Assembly (NCBI RefSeq): GCF_004302915.1
Contig: NZ_QQBI01000002.1
Span: 124,001 to 188,000 of the forward strand
Direction: 5' to 3'
DNA: 64,000 nt
Origin: Komagataeibacter xylinus
Lineage (GTDB): Bacteria > Pseudomonadota > Alphaproteobacteria > Acetobacterales > Acetobacteraceae
Shown here in pieces: positions 16,734-25,641 of this stretch. The stretch's first letter is position 1; every line of letters begins with the position of its first letter. The position numbers were made by a program, and so were the translations under genes. The notes beneath the pieces were generated by a model, which worked only from the letters and a program-made list of their open reading frames with translations, made no database searches and had not been told where the DNA came from.

Positions 16734-18431
16734 TCAGCTCTCGGCGTTACGGCGACGGATCGCGGCACCCAGAATATCACCCAGCGACGCACCGCTATCG
16801 GAAGAACCGTAGTCGGTGATCGCCTGCTTGTCCTCCTCGACCTCTCGGCCGCGGATGGTCAGGGCCAGCTTGCGGGCAGCGCGGTCAACCGACACGACCT
16901 TCGCATCAACGCGCTCGCCAACGGCGAAGCGCTCGGGGCGCTGGTCGGCCTTGTCACGGGCCAGTTCCGCACGGCGGATGAAGCCGGTCAGAACGTCGTC
17001 AACCTTCACCTCGATGCCGTTCGCCTGAACCGCGGTCACGATGCAGGTCACGACCGCACCCTTCTGCACCTTGCTCAGCGTGTCGGCTGCGGGGTCTTCA
17101 TGCAGCTGCTTGATGCCCAGCGAGATGCGCTCTTTCTCCACGTCCACGTCCAGAACCTTGGCCTTTACGACCTGGCCCTTCTCGTAGTGGCTCATGGCGA
17201 CTTCGCCCGGCTCGTCCCACGACAGGTCGGACATGTGAACCATGCCATCGATGTCGGCGGAAAGGCCGATGAACAGGCCGAACTCGGTGATGTTGCGGAT
17301 CTCGCCTTCCACCACGGAACCAACCTTGTGTTCCTCGGCGAACTGCTCCCACGGGTTGCGCTGCACCTGCTTCAGGCCCAGCGAGATGCGGCGCTTCGCG
17401 CTGTCCACATCCAGAACCATCACATCGACTTCCTGGGAAGTGGCGACGATCTTGCCCGGATGGACGTTCTTCTTCGTCCAGGACATCTCGGACACGTGCA
17501 CCAGGCCTTCGACGCCCGGCTCGAGCTCGACGAACGCACCGTAGTCGGTGATGTTCGTGACACGACCGGTGTAGCGGGCACCCGGCGGGTACTTGATCGC
17601 CACGTTCTCCCACGGGTCAGCCTCAAGCTGCTTCATGCCCAGCGAGATGCGCTGCGTGTCGGGGTTGAAGCGGATGACCTGCACGCGGACCGGCTGGCCG
17701 ATCTGCAGCGCCTCGGACGGGTGGTTGATCCGCTTCCATGCGATATCGGTCACATGCAGCAGGCCATCGACGCCACCAAGGTCGACGAACGCACCGTAAT
17801 CGGTGATGTTCTTGACCACGCCATCGAGGATCATGCCTTCCTTCAGGCCCTGGATCAGCTCGCTGCGCTGCTCCGCACGGGTCTCTTCGAGCACGGCGCG
17901 ACGCGACACGACGATGTTGCCGCGCGCGCGGTCCATCTTCAGGATCTGGAACGGCTGGGGCACGCCCATCAGCGGGGTCACGTCGCGCACGGGGCGGATA
18001 TCGACCTGTGAGCCGGGCAGGAACGCCATCGCGCCGCCGAGGTCGACCGTGAAGCCACCCTTGACGCGGCCATAGATGGTGCCGTTGACGCGCTGGTTGC
18101 CTTCGAACGCCTTTTCAAGGTTCGACCAGGCTTCCTCACGGCGGGCCTTCTCGCGCGACAGGACGATGGACCCGTCACGATCTTCGTACCGCTCGACGAA
18201 CAGTTCGATGACATCACCCGGCTTGACATCGGGGGTAACGCCCGGCGGGCCGAATTCCTTGAGGGAGACGCGCCCTTCGCTTTTCAGGCCGACATCGACG
18301 ATGGCGTATTCATCCGTCAGGCGAACGACGCGACCGGTGACGACGGAACCGTCAAACGCGGAATCGCGACCGAGGGTTTCCTCGAGGAGATCGGCAAAGT
18401 TCTCGACGGGCTGTGTTGTGGCTGAAGCCAT
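16734..18431 (-). CDS. rpsA: 30S ribosomal protein S1
   Basis: A 565-residue protein made of six S1 RNA-binding repeats. Examples are GRVVRLTDEYAIVDVGLKSE near the N-terminus and the repeated VKNITDYGAFVDLGGVDGLL, VTNITDYGAFVELEPGVEGL and IRNITEFGLFIGLSADIDGM cores. It binds mRNA leaders and delivers them to the 30S subunit. Length and order match alphaproteobacterial S1. It follows aroA-cmk on the same strand, a common arrangement, with 273 bases between cmk and rpsA that may hold its own promoter and leader. Confidence 0.98.
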   Translation of the reverse strand: MASATTQPVENFADLLEETLGRDSAFDGSVVTGRVVRLTDEYAIVDVGLKSEGRVSLKEFGPPGVTPDVKPGDVIELFVERYEDRDGSIVLSREKARREEAWSNLEKAFEGNQRVNGTIYGRVKGGFTVDLGGAMAFLPGSQVDIRPVRDVTPLMGVPQPFQILKMDRARGNIVVSRRAVLEETRAEQRSELIQGLKEGMILDGVVKNITDYGAFVDLGGVDGLLHVTDIAWKRINHPSEALQIGQPVRVQVIRFNPDTQRISLGMKQLEADPWENVAIKYPPGARYTGRVTNITDYGAFVELEPGVEGLVHVSEMSWTKKNVHPGKIVATSQEVDVMVLDVDSAKRRISLGLKQVQRNPWEQFAEEHKVGSVVEGEIRNITEFGLFIGLSADIDGMVHMSDLSWDEPGEVAMSHYEKGQVVKAKVLDVDVEKERISLGIKQLHEDPAADTLSKVQKGAVVTCIVTAVQANGIEVKVDDVLTGFIRRAELARDKADQRPERFAVGERVDAKVVSVDRAARKLALTIRGREVEEDKQAITDYGSSDSGASLGDILGAAIRRRNAES

Positions 18432-18704
18432 GAGTTACTCGTAAATCCTGTAACCACATCATGACCGCGCGGCGGCGGATGTGGACAATCCTGCGCCCCC
18501 GCCTGCCCGCCTGCGCGGTAACATGGGAACGACTTGCCCGGGCTCCCAACCACGACACGGTCGCGGCACGCCTGCGGGCCAGATGTGAAAGATCATGCCC
18601 GGCGCTGGCGCGCGGGGCATATACCGTTGAGCACAGACACCCTATGGGCGGCGCATGTCAATAAAAACCGTGCCGGGGGCGAATGGTTCGCGCACAAAAG
18701 CGCG

Positions 18705-19346
18705 CTAGCGCGTCTTCAGCGCCACGATCCGCAGGGCCTCGGCCAGGACTGCGGCGGCATCGAGGTGGTCGGTCTCGATATGCACGGCGTCATCCGCCGG
18801 GCGCAGGGGCGCGGTGGCGCGGGCGGAATCGGCCGCGTCACGCGCCGCGATCTCGCGCTCCACCTGTGCGATCTGTGCCGCGCGATCAGGGGCGTCGGGG
18901 TCGGTGGCCATCTGCTCCCACCGCCGCTCGGCGCGCGTGCGGGCCGAGGCCGTAATGTAGAGCTTGACCTGGGCGTCGGGGAAAATGACCGTGCCGATAT
19001 CGCGCCCGTCGAGCACCGCGCCATGGGCACCGGCAAAGCGGCGCTGCACATCAACGAGTACCCGGCGTACGGCGGGCTGGGCGGCCACGAGGCTTGCGGC
19101 ACGGTCCACCTCGGGCACGCGCAGGTCGGTGCGGCGCAGGTCTTCCATGCCCACGGTGGCGGCAAATTCCTCCGCCGGGGCGGTGGCGGGGTCATGCCCG
19201 GCATCAATCATGCGCCGCCCGGTGGCGCGGTAGAGCAGGCCGGTGTCGAGATAGGGCAGGCCCAGCGCCTCGGCCAGACTGCGGGCCAGCGTGCCCTTGC
19301 CCGCCGCGGCCGGGCCGTCAACCGCTATGACCAGGCGCTGCGTCAT
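18705..19346 (-). CDS. cmk: Cytidylate kinase
   Basis: A 213-residue kinase converting CMP and dCMP to diphosphates. The P-loop is near the N-terminus (VIAVDGPAAAGKGTLAR). The family segments LGLPYLDTGLLYRATG, DGRDIGTVIFPDAQVKLYI (CMP binding) and the Arg-rich lid ASARTRAERRW are present. The start overlaps the aroA stop by 4 bases, which indicates translational coupling in an aroA-cmk operon. Confidence 0.97.
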   Translation of the reverse strand: MTQRLVIAVDGPAAAGKGTLARSLAEALGLPYLDTGLLYRATGRRMIDAGHDPATAPAEEFAATVGMEDLRRTDLRVPEVDRAASLVAAQPAVRRVLVDVQRRFAGAHGAVLDGRDIGTVIFPDAQVKLYITASARTRAERRWEQMATDPDAPDRAAQIAQVEREIAARDAADSARATAPLRPADDAVHIETDHLDAAAVLAEALRIVALKTR

Positions 19347-20695
19347 GCCGCAAGCCCCGCGCCGATGCTGTTCATCAGCCCCACGAATCCGGGAAAGCTC
19401 GTGTCGATGAAGGCGGTATCATCCACGCTGACCGGCTTTTCGGCTGCAAGGCCCATCACGATCGCGCTCATGGCCAGGCGGTGGTCCATGCGGGTCTCGA
19501 CCAGCCCGCCACCGGGAATGGCGCCGCCTGTGCCATGCACGATCATGTCATCGCCGACCACGTCCACCTTGATGCCATTGGCCTCAAGCAGCGCCACGGT
19601 GGCGGCAAGGCGATCGCTTTCCTTCACGCGCAGCTCCTCCAGCCCGCGAAAGCGCGACTGGCCCGTGGCATGGGCGGCGGCCACGGCCAGCACCGGATAT
19701 TCATCGATCATCGATGGTGCGCGGGTGGCGGGCACGTCCACGCCATGCAGCGCGCCTGCGGTGGCGGTCAGGTCGCCTACCGGCTCGCCGCCCTCGACAC
19801 GCTCGTTGCTGATGACGAGATCGGCCCCCATCTCACGCAGCGAGGTAAACAGCCCGGTGCGCAGCGGGTTCAGCCCCACGCCCTGCACGGTTACCTTCGA
19901 ACCCGGCACCAGCAGCGCTGCCACCAGCACGAAGGCAGCAGAAGACGGATCGCCCGGCACCACGATGTCACGCGCGACAAGGTCGGGGCGGCCCTGGAGC
20001 GTAATCACGCGCCCGCCCGCGCCCATGGGCTCGACATGCACCTGCGCGCCGAAGTGGCGCAGCATGTTTTCCGTATGGTCGCGGGTGGCGACGGGTTCTT
20101 CCACCCGGGTCTTACCCACCGCGTTCAGCCCGGCCAGCAGCACGGCGGACTTGACCTGGGCCGAGGCCACCGGCAGCCGGTAGGCCAGCGGCGGCGGGTT
20201 GGCGTTGCCCGCGATGGCCAGCGGCAGCCGGCCGCCCTGGCGCGAGAGGAAGGTGGCCCCCGTGGCGGCCAGCGGGTCGGTCACGCGCTTCATCGGGCGG
20301 CCACGCAGGCTGGCATCGCCCGTCATGACCGAGGTGAAGCCGTGGCTGGCCAGAATGCCCGACAGCAGGCGCGCCGCCGTGCCGGAATTGCCCATGTCCA
20401 GCACATCGGCGGGTTCACGCAGCCCGTCGAGCCCGCAGCCCTGCACGCGCCACTGGCCTGCCCCCTTGCGGGTGATGTCCGCGCCAAGGGCCCGCATGGC
20501 ATCGGCGGTGCGCAGCACGTCCTCGCCTTCCAGCAGGCCGGTGATGTGGGTCGTGCCGCGCGCAAGGGCTGCAAACATCAGCGAGCGGTGGCTGATCGAC
20601 TTGTCACCCGGCACATGGACCGAACCGGACAGGGGCGCGCGCGGGGCATGAACCGTCAGCGCGCGAACGGAAGAAGGGGCATGATCGGTTTTCAT
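19343..20695 (-). CDS. aroA: 3-phosphoshikimate 1-carboxyvinyltransferase (EPSP synthase)
   Basis: A 450-residue shikimate pathway enzyme that joins PEP to shikimate-3-phosphate. Motifs present are GDKSISHRSLMFAALA, DMGNSGTAARLLSGILA with GDASLRGRPM, PIxxR-equivalent regions, the STRVEEPVATRDHTENML-like segment and the catalytic EYPVLAVAAAHATG / RFRGLEELRVKESDR region. The NSGTAARLL sequence, with Ala following Thr, resembles class II glyphosate-tolerant enzymes, but this is inference. The start chosen is the ATG at 20695 (MKTDHAPSS); an in-frame start at 20707 also exists. Confidence 0.96.
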   Translation of the reverse strand: MKTDHAPSSVRALTVHAPRAPLSGSVHVPGDKSISHRSLMFAALARGTTHITGLLEGEDVLRTADAMRALGADITRKGAGQWRVQGCGLDGLREPADVLDMGNSGTAARLLSGILASHGFTSVMTGDASLRGRPMKRVTDPLAATGATFLSRQGGRLPLAIAGNANPPPLAYRLPVASAQVKSAVLLAGLNAVGKTRVEEPVATRDHTENMLRHFGAQVHVEPMGAGGRVITLQGRPDLVARDIVVPGDPSSAAFVLVAALLVPGSKVTVQGVGLNPLRTGLFTSLREMGADLVISNERVEGGEPVGDLTATAGALHGVDVPATRAPSMIDEYPVLAVAAAHATGQSRFRGLEELRVKESDRLAATVALLEANGIKVDVVGDDMIVHGTGGAIPGGGLVETRMDHRLAMSAIVMGLAAEKPVSVDDTAFIDTSFPGFVGLMNSIGAGLAA

Positions 20696-20875
20696 AACGC
20701 ATCCCATTCCGTATTCCGGGTGACAAAGTCAATCACAGATCGGCATGATCGGGGTGCCGGGGTGCGGGGGCAATGTTTGACATCAGCCGCGCAAACTGGC
20801 ATGGGGCTGCGCCTTTTGCCACTTCCGGATACGGTGGCTCCATTCATCATCAAAAACAGGATCGACAGGTTCAAG

Positions 20876-21214
20876 ATGGCTCAGTCCAACCTCGGCACCA
20901 AACGTGTCTGTGTCTCCTGCAGCGCCCGTTTCTACGATCTGAACAAGAATCCGGCCGTCTGCCCCAAATGCGGCGCTGAACAGCCCGTGGAACTGCCGCG
21001 CCTGCGCCGCCCGGTGGAAGCTGCCCCCGAATCCAAGCCCAAGACCGGCGATAACGCGGTCGATAACGACGTGGATGTCGATCTCGACGCCGATGCGGAT
21101 GAGGATGCAGACGCCGTGCTGCCTGACGACGCGGGCCTTGATGACGATGATGACGACGACATCAGCAGCGCTGACATCGACGTCAAGACCGACAAGGACG
21201 ACCACGACAACTGA
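20876..21214 (+). CDS. TIGR02300 / FYDLN-type protein with zinc ribbon and acidic tail
   Basis: A 112-residue protein. The N-terminal part MAQSNLGTKRVCVSCSARFY contains two Cys, then DLNKNPAVCPKCGAE with two more, forming a CxxC...CxxC zinc ribbon around the FYDLN motif typical of alphaproteobacteria. The second half is almost entirely Asp, with Val and Ala (VDVDLDADADEDADAV, then a run of seven Asp), giving a very acidic disordered tail. The family function is not established. The gene is divergent from aroA and followed at once by a strong terminator. Confidence 0.9.
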   Translation: MAQSNLGTKRVCVSCSARFYDLNKNPAVCPKCGAEQPVELPRLRRPVEAAPESKPKTGDNAVDNDVDVDLDADADEDADAVLPDDAGLDDDDDDDISSADIDVKTDKDDHDN

Positions 21215-21222
21215 TCCTGACC

Positions 21223-21252
21223 GGCCCGGAGTCCACGCTCCGGGCCGTTTTT
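21223..21252 (+). terminator. Intrinsic terminator after the FYDLN-type gene
   Basis: A perfect 10-base stem (GGCCCGGAGT-loop-ACGCTCCGGGCC, reading GGCCCGGAG / CTCCGGGCC) is followed by T5. It lies 8 bases after the stop codon and just before the convergent folB stop at 21256, so it may also stop minus-strand transcription less efficiently. Confidence 0.9.
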
Positions 21253-21255
21253 GCA

Positions 21256-21654
21256 TCAGGCGGGGTTGCGGCGCTCGATCTCGACGCCAACCGATTCGGC
21301 ATCATCGAAGATGTCGAGTTTTTCCACACGCACGCGCGTGATGCGCACGCGCCTTTCCGCCAGCACGCCTACCGCGATTCGCTCGGCCAGCGTTTCCACA
21401 AGGGCGACATGCCCCTGTGCCACCAGCGCGCGCACCAGCAGCACCACACGTTCATATGATACCGTGCGGGCCAGATCATCCGCCCCCACCTCCAGCGAGG
21501 CGCTGTCAGCCACGCCAAACATCACATTGACGCGAATGCGCTGGGTTACGCCCTGCTCGTGCTCGAACACGCCGATATGGGCATCAAGCACCATGTTGCG
21601 CACGAACAGGCAGCGCAGGTTTTCAGGTTCATTCCACGGCGGGAATACGGACAT
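21256..21654 (-). CDS. folB: Dihydroneopterin aldolase
   Basis: A 132-residue FolB/FolX-fold enzyme that cleaves 7,8-dihydroneopterin to 6-hydroxymethyl-dihydropterin and glycolaldehyde in folate synthesis. The N-terminal motif LFVRNMVLDAHIGVFEHEQG is characteristic. VALVETLAERIAVGVL contains the conserved Glu, and the C-terminus has RVRVEKLDI. The start has AGGAACCACC directly upstream. It follows the SDR gene by 24 bases in the minus-strand dnaX-ybaB-recR-SDR-folB run. Confidence 0.94.
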   Translation of the reverse strand: MSVFPPWNEPENLRCLFVRNMVLDAHIGVFEHEQGVTQRIRVNVMFGVADSASLEVGADDLARTVSYERVVLLVRALVAQGHVALVETLAERIAVGVLAERRVRITRVRVEKLDIFDDAESVGVEIERRNPA

Positions 21655-21678
21655 GGTGGTTCCTGTCGGTCGGGGGCT

Positions 21679-22458
21679 TCAGCGCGCGGGTGGCGTGGGT
21701 GACCACTGCATGTGCTGGCCGCCATCAAGGGCAAGCATCTGCCCGGTTACGGATGGCAGGCAGATCAGCGACAGGGCCGCGCGCGCGATCTCATCAGGCG
21801 TGGCAACCCGGCCGAGCGGCACGGAGGCGCACTGGCGGGCAAACTGCTCCGGTGTCTGCCGTGGCGTGGGCAGCACGGGGCCGGGGCCTATGGCGTTGAC
21901 GCGAATCTGCCGTGGCGCCAGGGCCAGCGCCATGGTCTGGGTCAGCGTCCATAACGCCGCCTTGGACACGGTATAGCTGACAAAATGGGGCGTGAGCGAC
22001 CATACGCGCTCATCAAGCATGTTCAGCACCATGCCATCCGCGCCCTCGGGCAGCAGGCGGGCGAATTCCTGCATCAGCACGAAGGGCGCGCGGGTATTGG
22101 GCTCCATATGGGCATCCCACCCTGCCCGTGTCGCGTCATCCCATTCATCACGCATGAACATGCTGGCATTATTGACCAGCACGCCCACCGGGCCGAGCGC
22201 GCGGGTCGCCTCGGCCACGAGCGGCGTGACCATTGCCTCCTCCGCCAGATCGGCGGGCAGCAGCACGGCCCTGCGGCCTGTAGCGCGGATTTCGGCAGCG
22301 GTCTGTTCCGCCGCCTGCGCGGACGTGTTGTAATGCAGCGCGATATCGAAACCCGCCTGCGCCAGTTCCAGCGCAATGGCGCGGCCAAGGCGGGCCGCGC
22401 CGCCAGTAACAAGGGCTGCGCGCGGCATGCCGGCAGGCACCGGCCAAAGCGTGCTCAT
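21679..22458 (-). CDS. Short-chain dehydrogenase, FolM/pteridine reductase-like
   Basis: A 259-residue SDR with cofactor motif ALVTGGAARLGRAIALELA; the Gly-Ala-Ala-Arg-Leu-Gly-Arg form is typical of pteridine reductases and FolM. It has NNASMFMRDEWDD and the catalytic Tyr-x-x-x-Lys in YTVSKAALWTLTQTMAL. Its position between recR and folB suggests an alternative dihydrofolate or dihydromonapterin reductase acting in pterin metabolism. This is inference from context and motif, and a general SDR role is possible. The start overlaps the recR stop by 4 bases. Confidence 0.85.
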   Translation of the reverse strand: MSTLWPVPAGMPRAALVTGGAARLGRAIALELAQAGFDIALHYNTSAQAAEQTAAEIRATGRRAVLLPADLAEEAMVTPLVAEATRALGPVGVLVNNASMFMRDEWDDATRAGWDAHMEPNTRAPFVLMQEFARLLPEGADGMVLNMLDERVWSLTPHFVSYTVSKAALWTLTQTMALALAPRQIRVNAIGPGPVLPTPRQTPEQFARQCASVPLGRVATPDEIARAALSLICLPSVTGQMLALDGGQHMQWSPTPPAR

Positions 22459-23054
22459 GCGGGCCTGCGCGCCATGATGGCGGCAGCCAGCGTGCCATCA
22501 TCAAGCACGTCAAGCGCGCCGCCCACCGGCACGCCCTGCCCCACGCGGCTGATCTTTATGGTGTCAAAGCGGGCCAGCCGCTCATGCAGCCAGTGCATGG
22601 TGGTGGCCCCCTCCACCGTGGCGCCAAGGGCCAGGATCACTTCGCGCACGCTGCCCCCGGCAATGCGGTCGAGCAATGGCTGCACGTTGAGGTCATCCGG
22701 CCCGATGCCGGACAGGGCGGACAACGTGCCGCCCAGCACCTGGTACACGCCGCGATGCACGCCCGCGCGCTCGAGCGCCCACAGGTCGCCCACGTTCTCC
22801 ACCACGCACACCAGTCCCGCATCGCGTGTGGGGTCGGCGCAGATGGCGCAGGGATCGGTCGTGTCGAGATTGCCGCAGCTCGAGCAGGTGCGCACGGCAC
22901 GCGCCGCCTGCTCCATGGCCTGCGCCAGCGGCAGCATGCGGGCATGGGGCTGGCGCAGCAGGGCCAGCGCCGCCCGGCGGGCCGAGCGGGGCCCGAGCCC
23001 CGGCAGGCGGCCCAGCAGGGTCACCAGCCGGTCGATCTCACCCGGCCCGCTCAT
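22455..23054 (-). CDS. recR: Recombination mediator protein RecR
   Basis: A 199-residue DNA-binding ring protein of the RecFOR pathway, which loads RecA at gaps. The N-terminal HhH region (IDRLVTLLGRLPGLGPRSAR) is followed by a Cys4 zinc finger (CSSCGNLDTTDPCAIC). The Toprim domain has VCVVENVGDLWALE and YQVLGGTLSALSGIGPDDL, and the C-terminus follows the family. It lies in the conserved dnaX-ybaB-recR order. Confidence 0.97.
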   Translation of the reverse strand: MSGPGEIDRLVTLLGRLPGLGPRSARRAALALLRQPHARMLPLAQAMEQAARAVRTCSSCGNLDTTDPCAICADPTRDAGLVCVVENVGDLWALERAGVHRGVYQVLGGTLSALSGIGPDDLNVQPLLDRIAGGSVREVILALGATVEGATTMHWLHERLARFDTIKISRVGQGVPVGGALDVLDDGTLAAAIMARRPA

Positions 23055-23076
23055 GCATGCCCTCCTGTGCCCTGGT

Positions 23077-23400
23077 TCAGAACGGGAATTTCATCCCGCC
23101 CGGCAGGTTCAGGCCGCCGGTGACCTTCTTCATTTCCTCGCTGGCGGTGGCGTCGAGCTTCTTGCGGGCATCGGCGCTGGCAGCAAGAATCAGGTCCTGC
23201 AGCATTTCCATCTCGGCGGGGTCGGCCAGCTTGGGGTCGATGGTGATCGACTTCATGTCGCCCTTGCCGTTCATGGTCAGCGTGACCATGCCAGCGCCCG
23301 CGCTGCCTTCAATGACCATGTCTTCAAGCTTGGCCTGCATTTCTTCCATGCGGGCCTGCATCTGGGTGGCCTGTTTCATCAGGCCGGCAAGATTTTTCAT
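23077..23400 (-). CDS. ybaB: YbaB/EbfC family nucleoid-associated protein
   Basis: A 107-residue small DNA-binding protein. The N-terminal coiled helix is Met/Gln-rich ([20 protein letters not shown]), followed by the conserved [20 protein letters not shown] core and the [20 protein letters not shown] helix. Length and the position between dnaX and recR match the family. It starts 15 bases after the dnaX stop. Confidence 0.95.
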   Translation of the reverse strand: MKNLAGLMKQATQMQARMEEMQAKLEDMVIEGSAGAGMVTLTMNGKGDMKSITIDPKLADPAEMEMLQDLILAASADARKKLDATASEEMKKVTGGLNLPGGMKFPF

Positions 23401-23415
23401 GTTCAGTGTCTCTCC

Positions 23416-25416
23416 TCAGGCAAAATCATCTGCATCCAGGTCGTCCTCTTCTACCAGATCGGCATCAAGAGGGGCGAATTCGAGGTCTGGCGCCAGACTT
23501 TCCAGCGCCAGTTCTTCGGGTGGCAGGCCATAATCATCGAGCGCGTGGTCGGTTACGGCACCAAGGCGGGCGGTGGGAAAAACCGCCAGCACCGCCTGCA
23601 CCAGCGGGTGGGCCTGGGCCTGCGCGCGGTGCAGCTCGATGATCTCGGCCCCCTGCTCTGCAATCGTGGCCTCGCCTTCCTCTTCGGACTGGCGGACCTG
23701 CCATGTGGCATCGCCCGTCATCTCGCGCAGGAAGGTTTCCAGCCGCCGGGCCAGGCCGGGCAGGCTGTTGCGCTCCACCCGGATCGTAATCAGCGGCGGC
23801 TCAAACGCGACAAGATGCACCGCATGGTAAAGATGGCCATGCAGCATGGCGTCACGCCCCGACACAAGGGCCAGGGTCTCGCGCCACGTGCGGGGCGCGG
23901 GCGCAAGCGGCATCTCCTCCACCCGGCCGATCTCGGGCGCGGGCCGCGCCGTGGCATCGACCCGCACGCCGCCATTGGCCACCATGCGGATGGCCCCACC
24001 ACCACCGCCCTCCGGCCCCGGCGCAACACTGGAGGATGCGCCAGCCTGCACCCCGCCCCCCGTGGGCGCGGCAGGAGAGGCCGAAGCCTGTACGGGCGCG
24101 GCCGCGGCATCCTGCCCCAGCACGCGGCGCACCACATCGCCCGGCGGCGGCAGGTCAGCCACGTAGCACAGGCGGATCAGTACCATCTCGGCGGCCTGCC
24201 TGCGGTCAGGCGCCTGCTCGACCTCGGCCACACCCTTGAGCAGCATCTGCCATGTGCGGCCCAGCACCGGCACGGGCACGCGCTCGGCCAGGGCCGCCCC
24301 GCGCAGGCGCTCTGCCTCGGGCATCTCGGGGTTGTCACGCAGGGCGGGAATGGCCTTGAGGCGCGAGACGGTATGCACAAGCTCCAGCACATCGCCCAGC
24401 ATCACGCCCAGATCGCCACCGCGCTCATACACATCGCCGGTAATGGCCAGCGCGCGCTCCGGGCGGCCTTCAAGCACGGCATCGAGCAGGTCGAACACCA
24501 GCCCGCGATCGGCCAGGCCCAGCATGCCCGCCACGAGGTCCAGCCCGATGGGGGCGGCATCCGTGCCGCCCTCGCCATCAAGCGTGCCCTGGGCTATGGC
24601 CTGATCGAGCAGCGACAGCCCATCGCGCACCGAGCCATCGGCAGCCCGCGCGATCAGGGCCAGCGCATCAGGGGTGAAGGTGACGTTCTCGGCGCGGGCC
24701 ACGCGATCGAAATGGGAGGTGAGTTCCACCTGCGGCACGCGGCGCAGCGCGAAGGTCTGGCACCGCGAGAGCACGGTGACCGGCACCTTGCGCAGTTCGG
24801 TCGTGGCGAAGATGAAGGTGACCTGCGCGGGCGGTTCCTCCAGCGTCTTGAGCAGCGCGTTGAACGCGTTGCGCGAGAGCATGTGGACCTCATCGATGAT
24901 GAAGACCTTCATGCGCCCCTGCATGGGGCGGAAGCGGGTCGCCTCGATGATTTCGCGCACGTCGTCCACGCCGGTGCGCGAGGCGGCATCCATCTCCAGC
25001 ACATCGGGGTGGCGGTCAGCGAGGATGGCCACGCAGTTGGGGCACACGCCGCACGGGTCCGCCGTGGGGCCGCCTTTGCCATCAGGCCCGGTGCAGTTGA
25101 GCGCGCGGGCAATGATGCGCGCCGTGGTGGTCTTGCCCACCCCACGCACGCCGGTCAGCATGAAGGCATGCGCCACGCGCCCGAGCGCAAAGGCGTTGCG
25201 CAGGATGCGGACGGTGGTTTCCTGGCCGATCAGGTCATCGAATGTGGTGGGGCGGTATTTGCGGGCCAGCACGCGGTAGGGTGCGGCGGGTTCTGCATCC
25301 GCCACGGCGGGCGATGCCGATGGCGGCGGGGCGTCACCAAACAGGCCGGGGCCATCTGCGGGCGGTGCAGGCAGCCCGGCCTCCTCGGAACGATCCTGAT
25401 CCGACGAAACGGTCAT
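23416..25416 (-). CDS. dnaX: DNA polymerase III subunit gamma/tau
   Basis: A protein of about 666 residues, the motor subunit of the clamp loader. It has a Walker A (GVRGVGKTTTARIIARALN), the four zinc-binding Cys around DPCGVCPNC, a DEAD-like Walker B (VFIIDEVHMLS), the SRC sensor (TVLSRCQTFALRR) and a long Ala/Pro/Gly-rich linker leading to the tau-specific C-terminal domain. The ATG at 25416 (MTVSSDQDRSEE) is chosen; a GTG at 25470 in the same frame is the alternative. No programmed frameshift site was looked for in detail. It is preceded by the 4.5S RNA gene. Confidence 0.95.
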   Translation of the reverse strand: MTVSSDQDRSEEAGLPAPPADGPGLFGDAPPPSASPAVADAEPAAPYRVLARKYRPTTFDDLIGQETTVRILRNAFALGRVAHAFMLTGVRGVGKTTTARIIARALNCTGPDGKGGPTADPCGVCPNCVAILADRHPDVLEMDAASRTGVDDVREIIEATRFRPMQGRMKVFIIDEVHMLSRNAFNALLKTLEEPPAQVTFIFATTELRKVPVTVLSRCQTFALRRVPQVELTSHFDRVARAENVTFTPDALALIARAADGSVRDGLSLLDQAIAQGTLDGEGGTDAAPIGLDLVAGMLGLADRGLVFDLLDAVLEGRPERALAITGDVYERGGDLGVMLGDVLELVHTVSRLKAIPALRDNPEMPEAERLRGAALAERVPVPVLGRTWQMLLKGVAEVEQAPDRRQAAEMVLIRLCYVADLPPPGDVVRRVLGQDAAAAPVQASASPAAPTGGGVQAGASSSVAPGPEGGGGGAIRMVANGGVRVDATARPAPEIGRVEEMPLAPAPRTWRETLALVSGRDAMLHGHLYHAVHLVAFEPPLITIRVERNSLPGLARRLETFLREMTGDATWQVRQSEEEGEATIAEQGAEIIELHRAQAQAHPLVQAVLAVFPTARLGAVTDHALDDYGLPPEELALESLAPDLEFAPLDADLVEEDDLDADDFA

Positions 25417-25486
25417 TGATGCATCCGGGCTGGAGAAGTAGCCATGGCGTACGTGGCGCGATGGCGACACAGAAACTTGTTTCAGA

Positions 25487-25585
25487 TGAGAGACCGGCCA
25501 TAACCCGGACGAAACTCACTACGGCTGCTTCCTTCCGGACCTGACCAGGTTAGCAAGGTATCCGTCTACAACCGATCTCCCGAGC
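25487..25585 (-). ncRNA. ffs: 4.5S signal recognition particle RNA (small bacterial type)
   Basis: The minus strand contains the universally conserved SRP domain IV sequence: ACCTGGTCAGGTCCGGAAGG, directly followed by AAGCAGCC. That is the asymmetric loop and GGAA tetraloop bound by Ffh. The ends pair over about ten bases (GGGAGATCGG at 25581-25572 with CCGGTCTCTC at 25497-25488, two wobble pairs), which fixes the approximate limits at about 99 nt. Ends are approximate. Location directly upstream of dnaX is common in alphaproteobacteria. Part of the SRP pathway for membrane protein targeting. Confidence 0.95.
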
Positions 25586-25641
25586 GGGTTCTAACACATA
25601 CACCCGCCCCATGCACAAGGGGGCGGGCAAAAAAATCACGC

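Noticed and set aside
21985-25419. Very long plus-strand open frame (1144 codons) opposite dnaX, ybaB, recR and the SDR gene
   Set aside because: It is antisense to four well-supported genes, is rich in His, Arg and Gly in the manner of GC-rich antisense frames, and has no recognisable domains.
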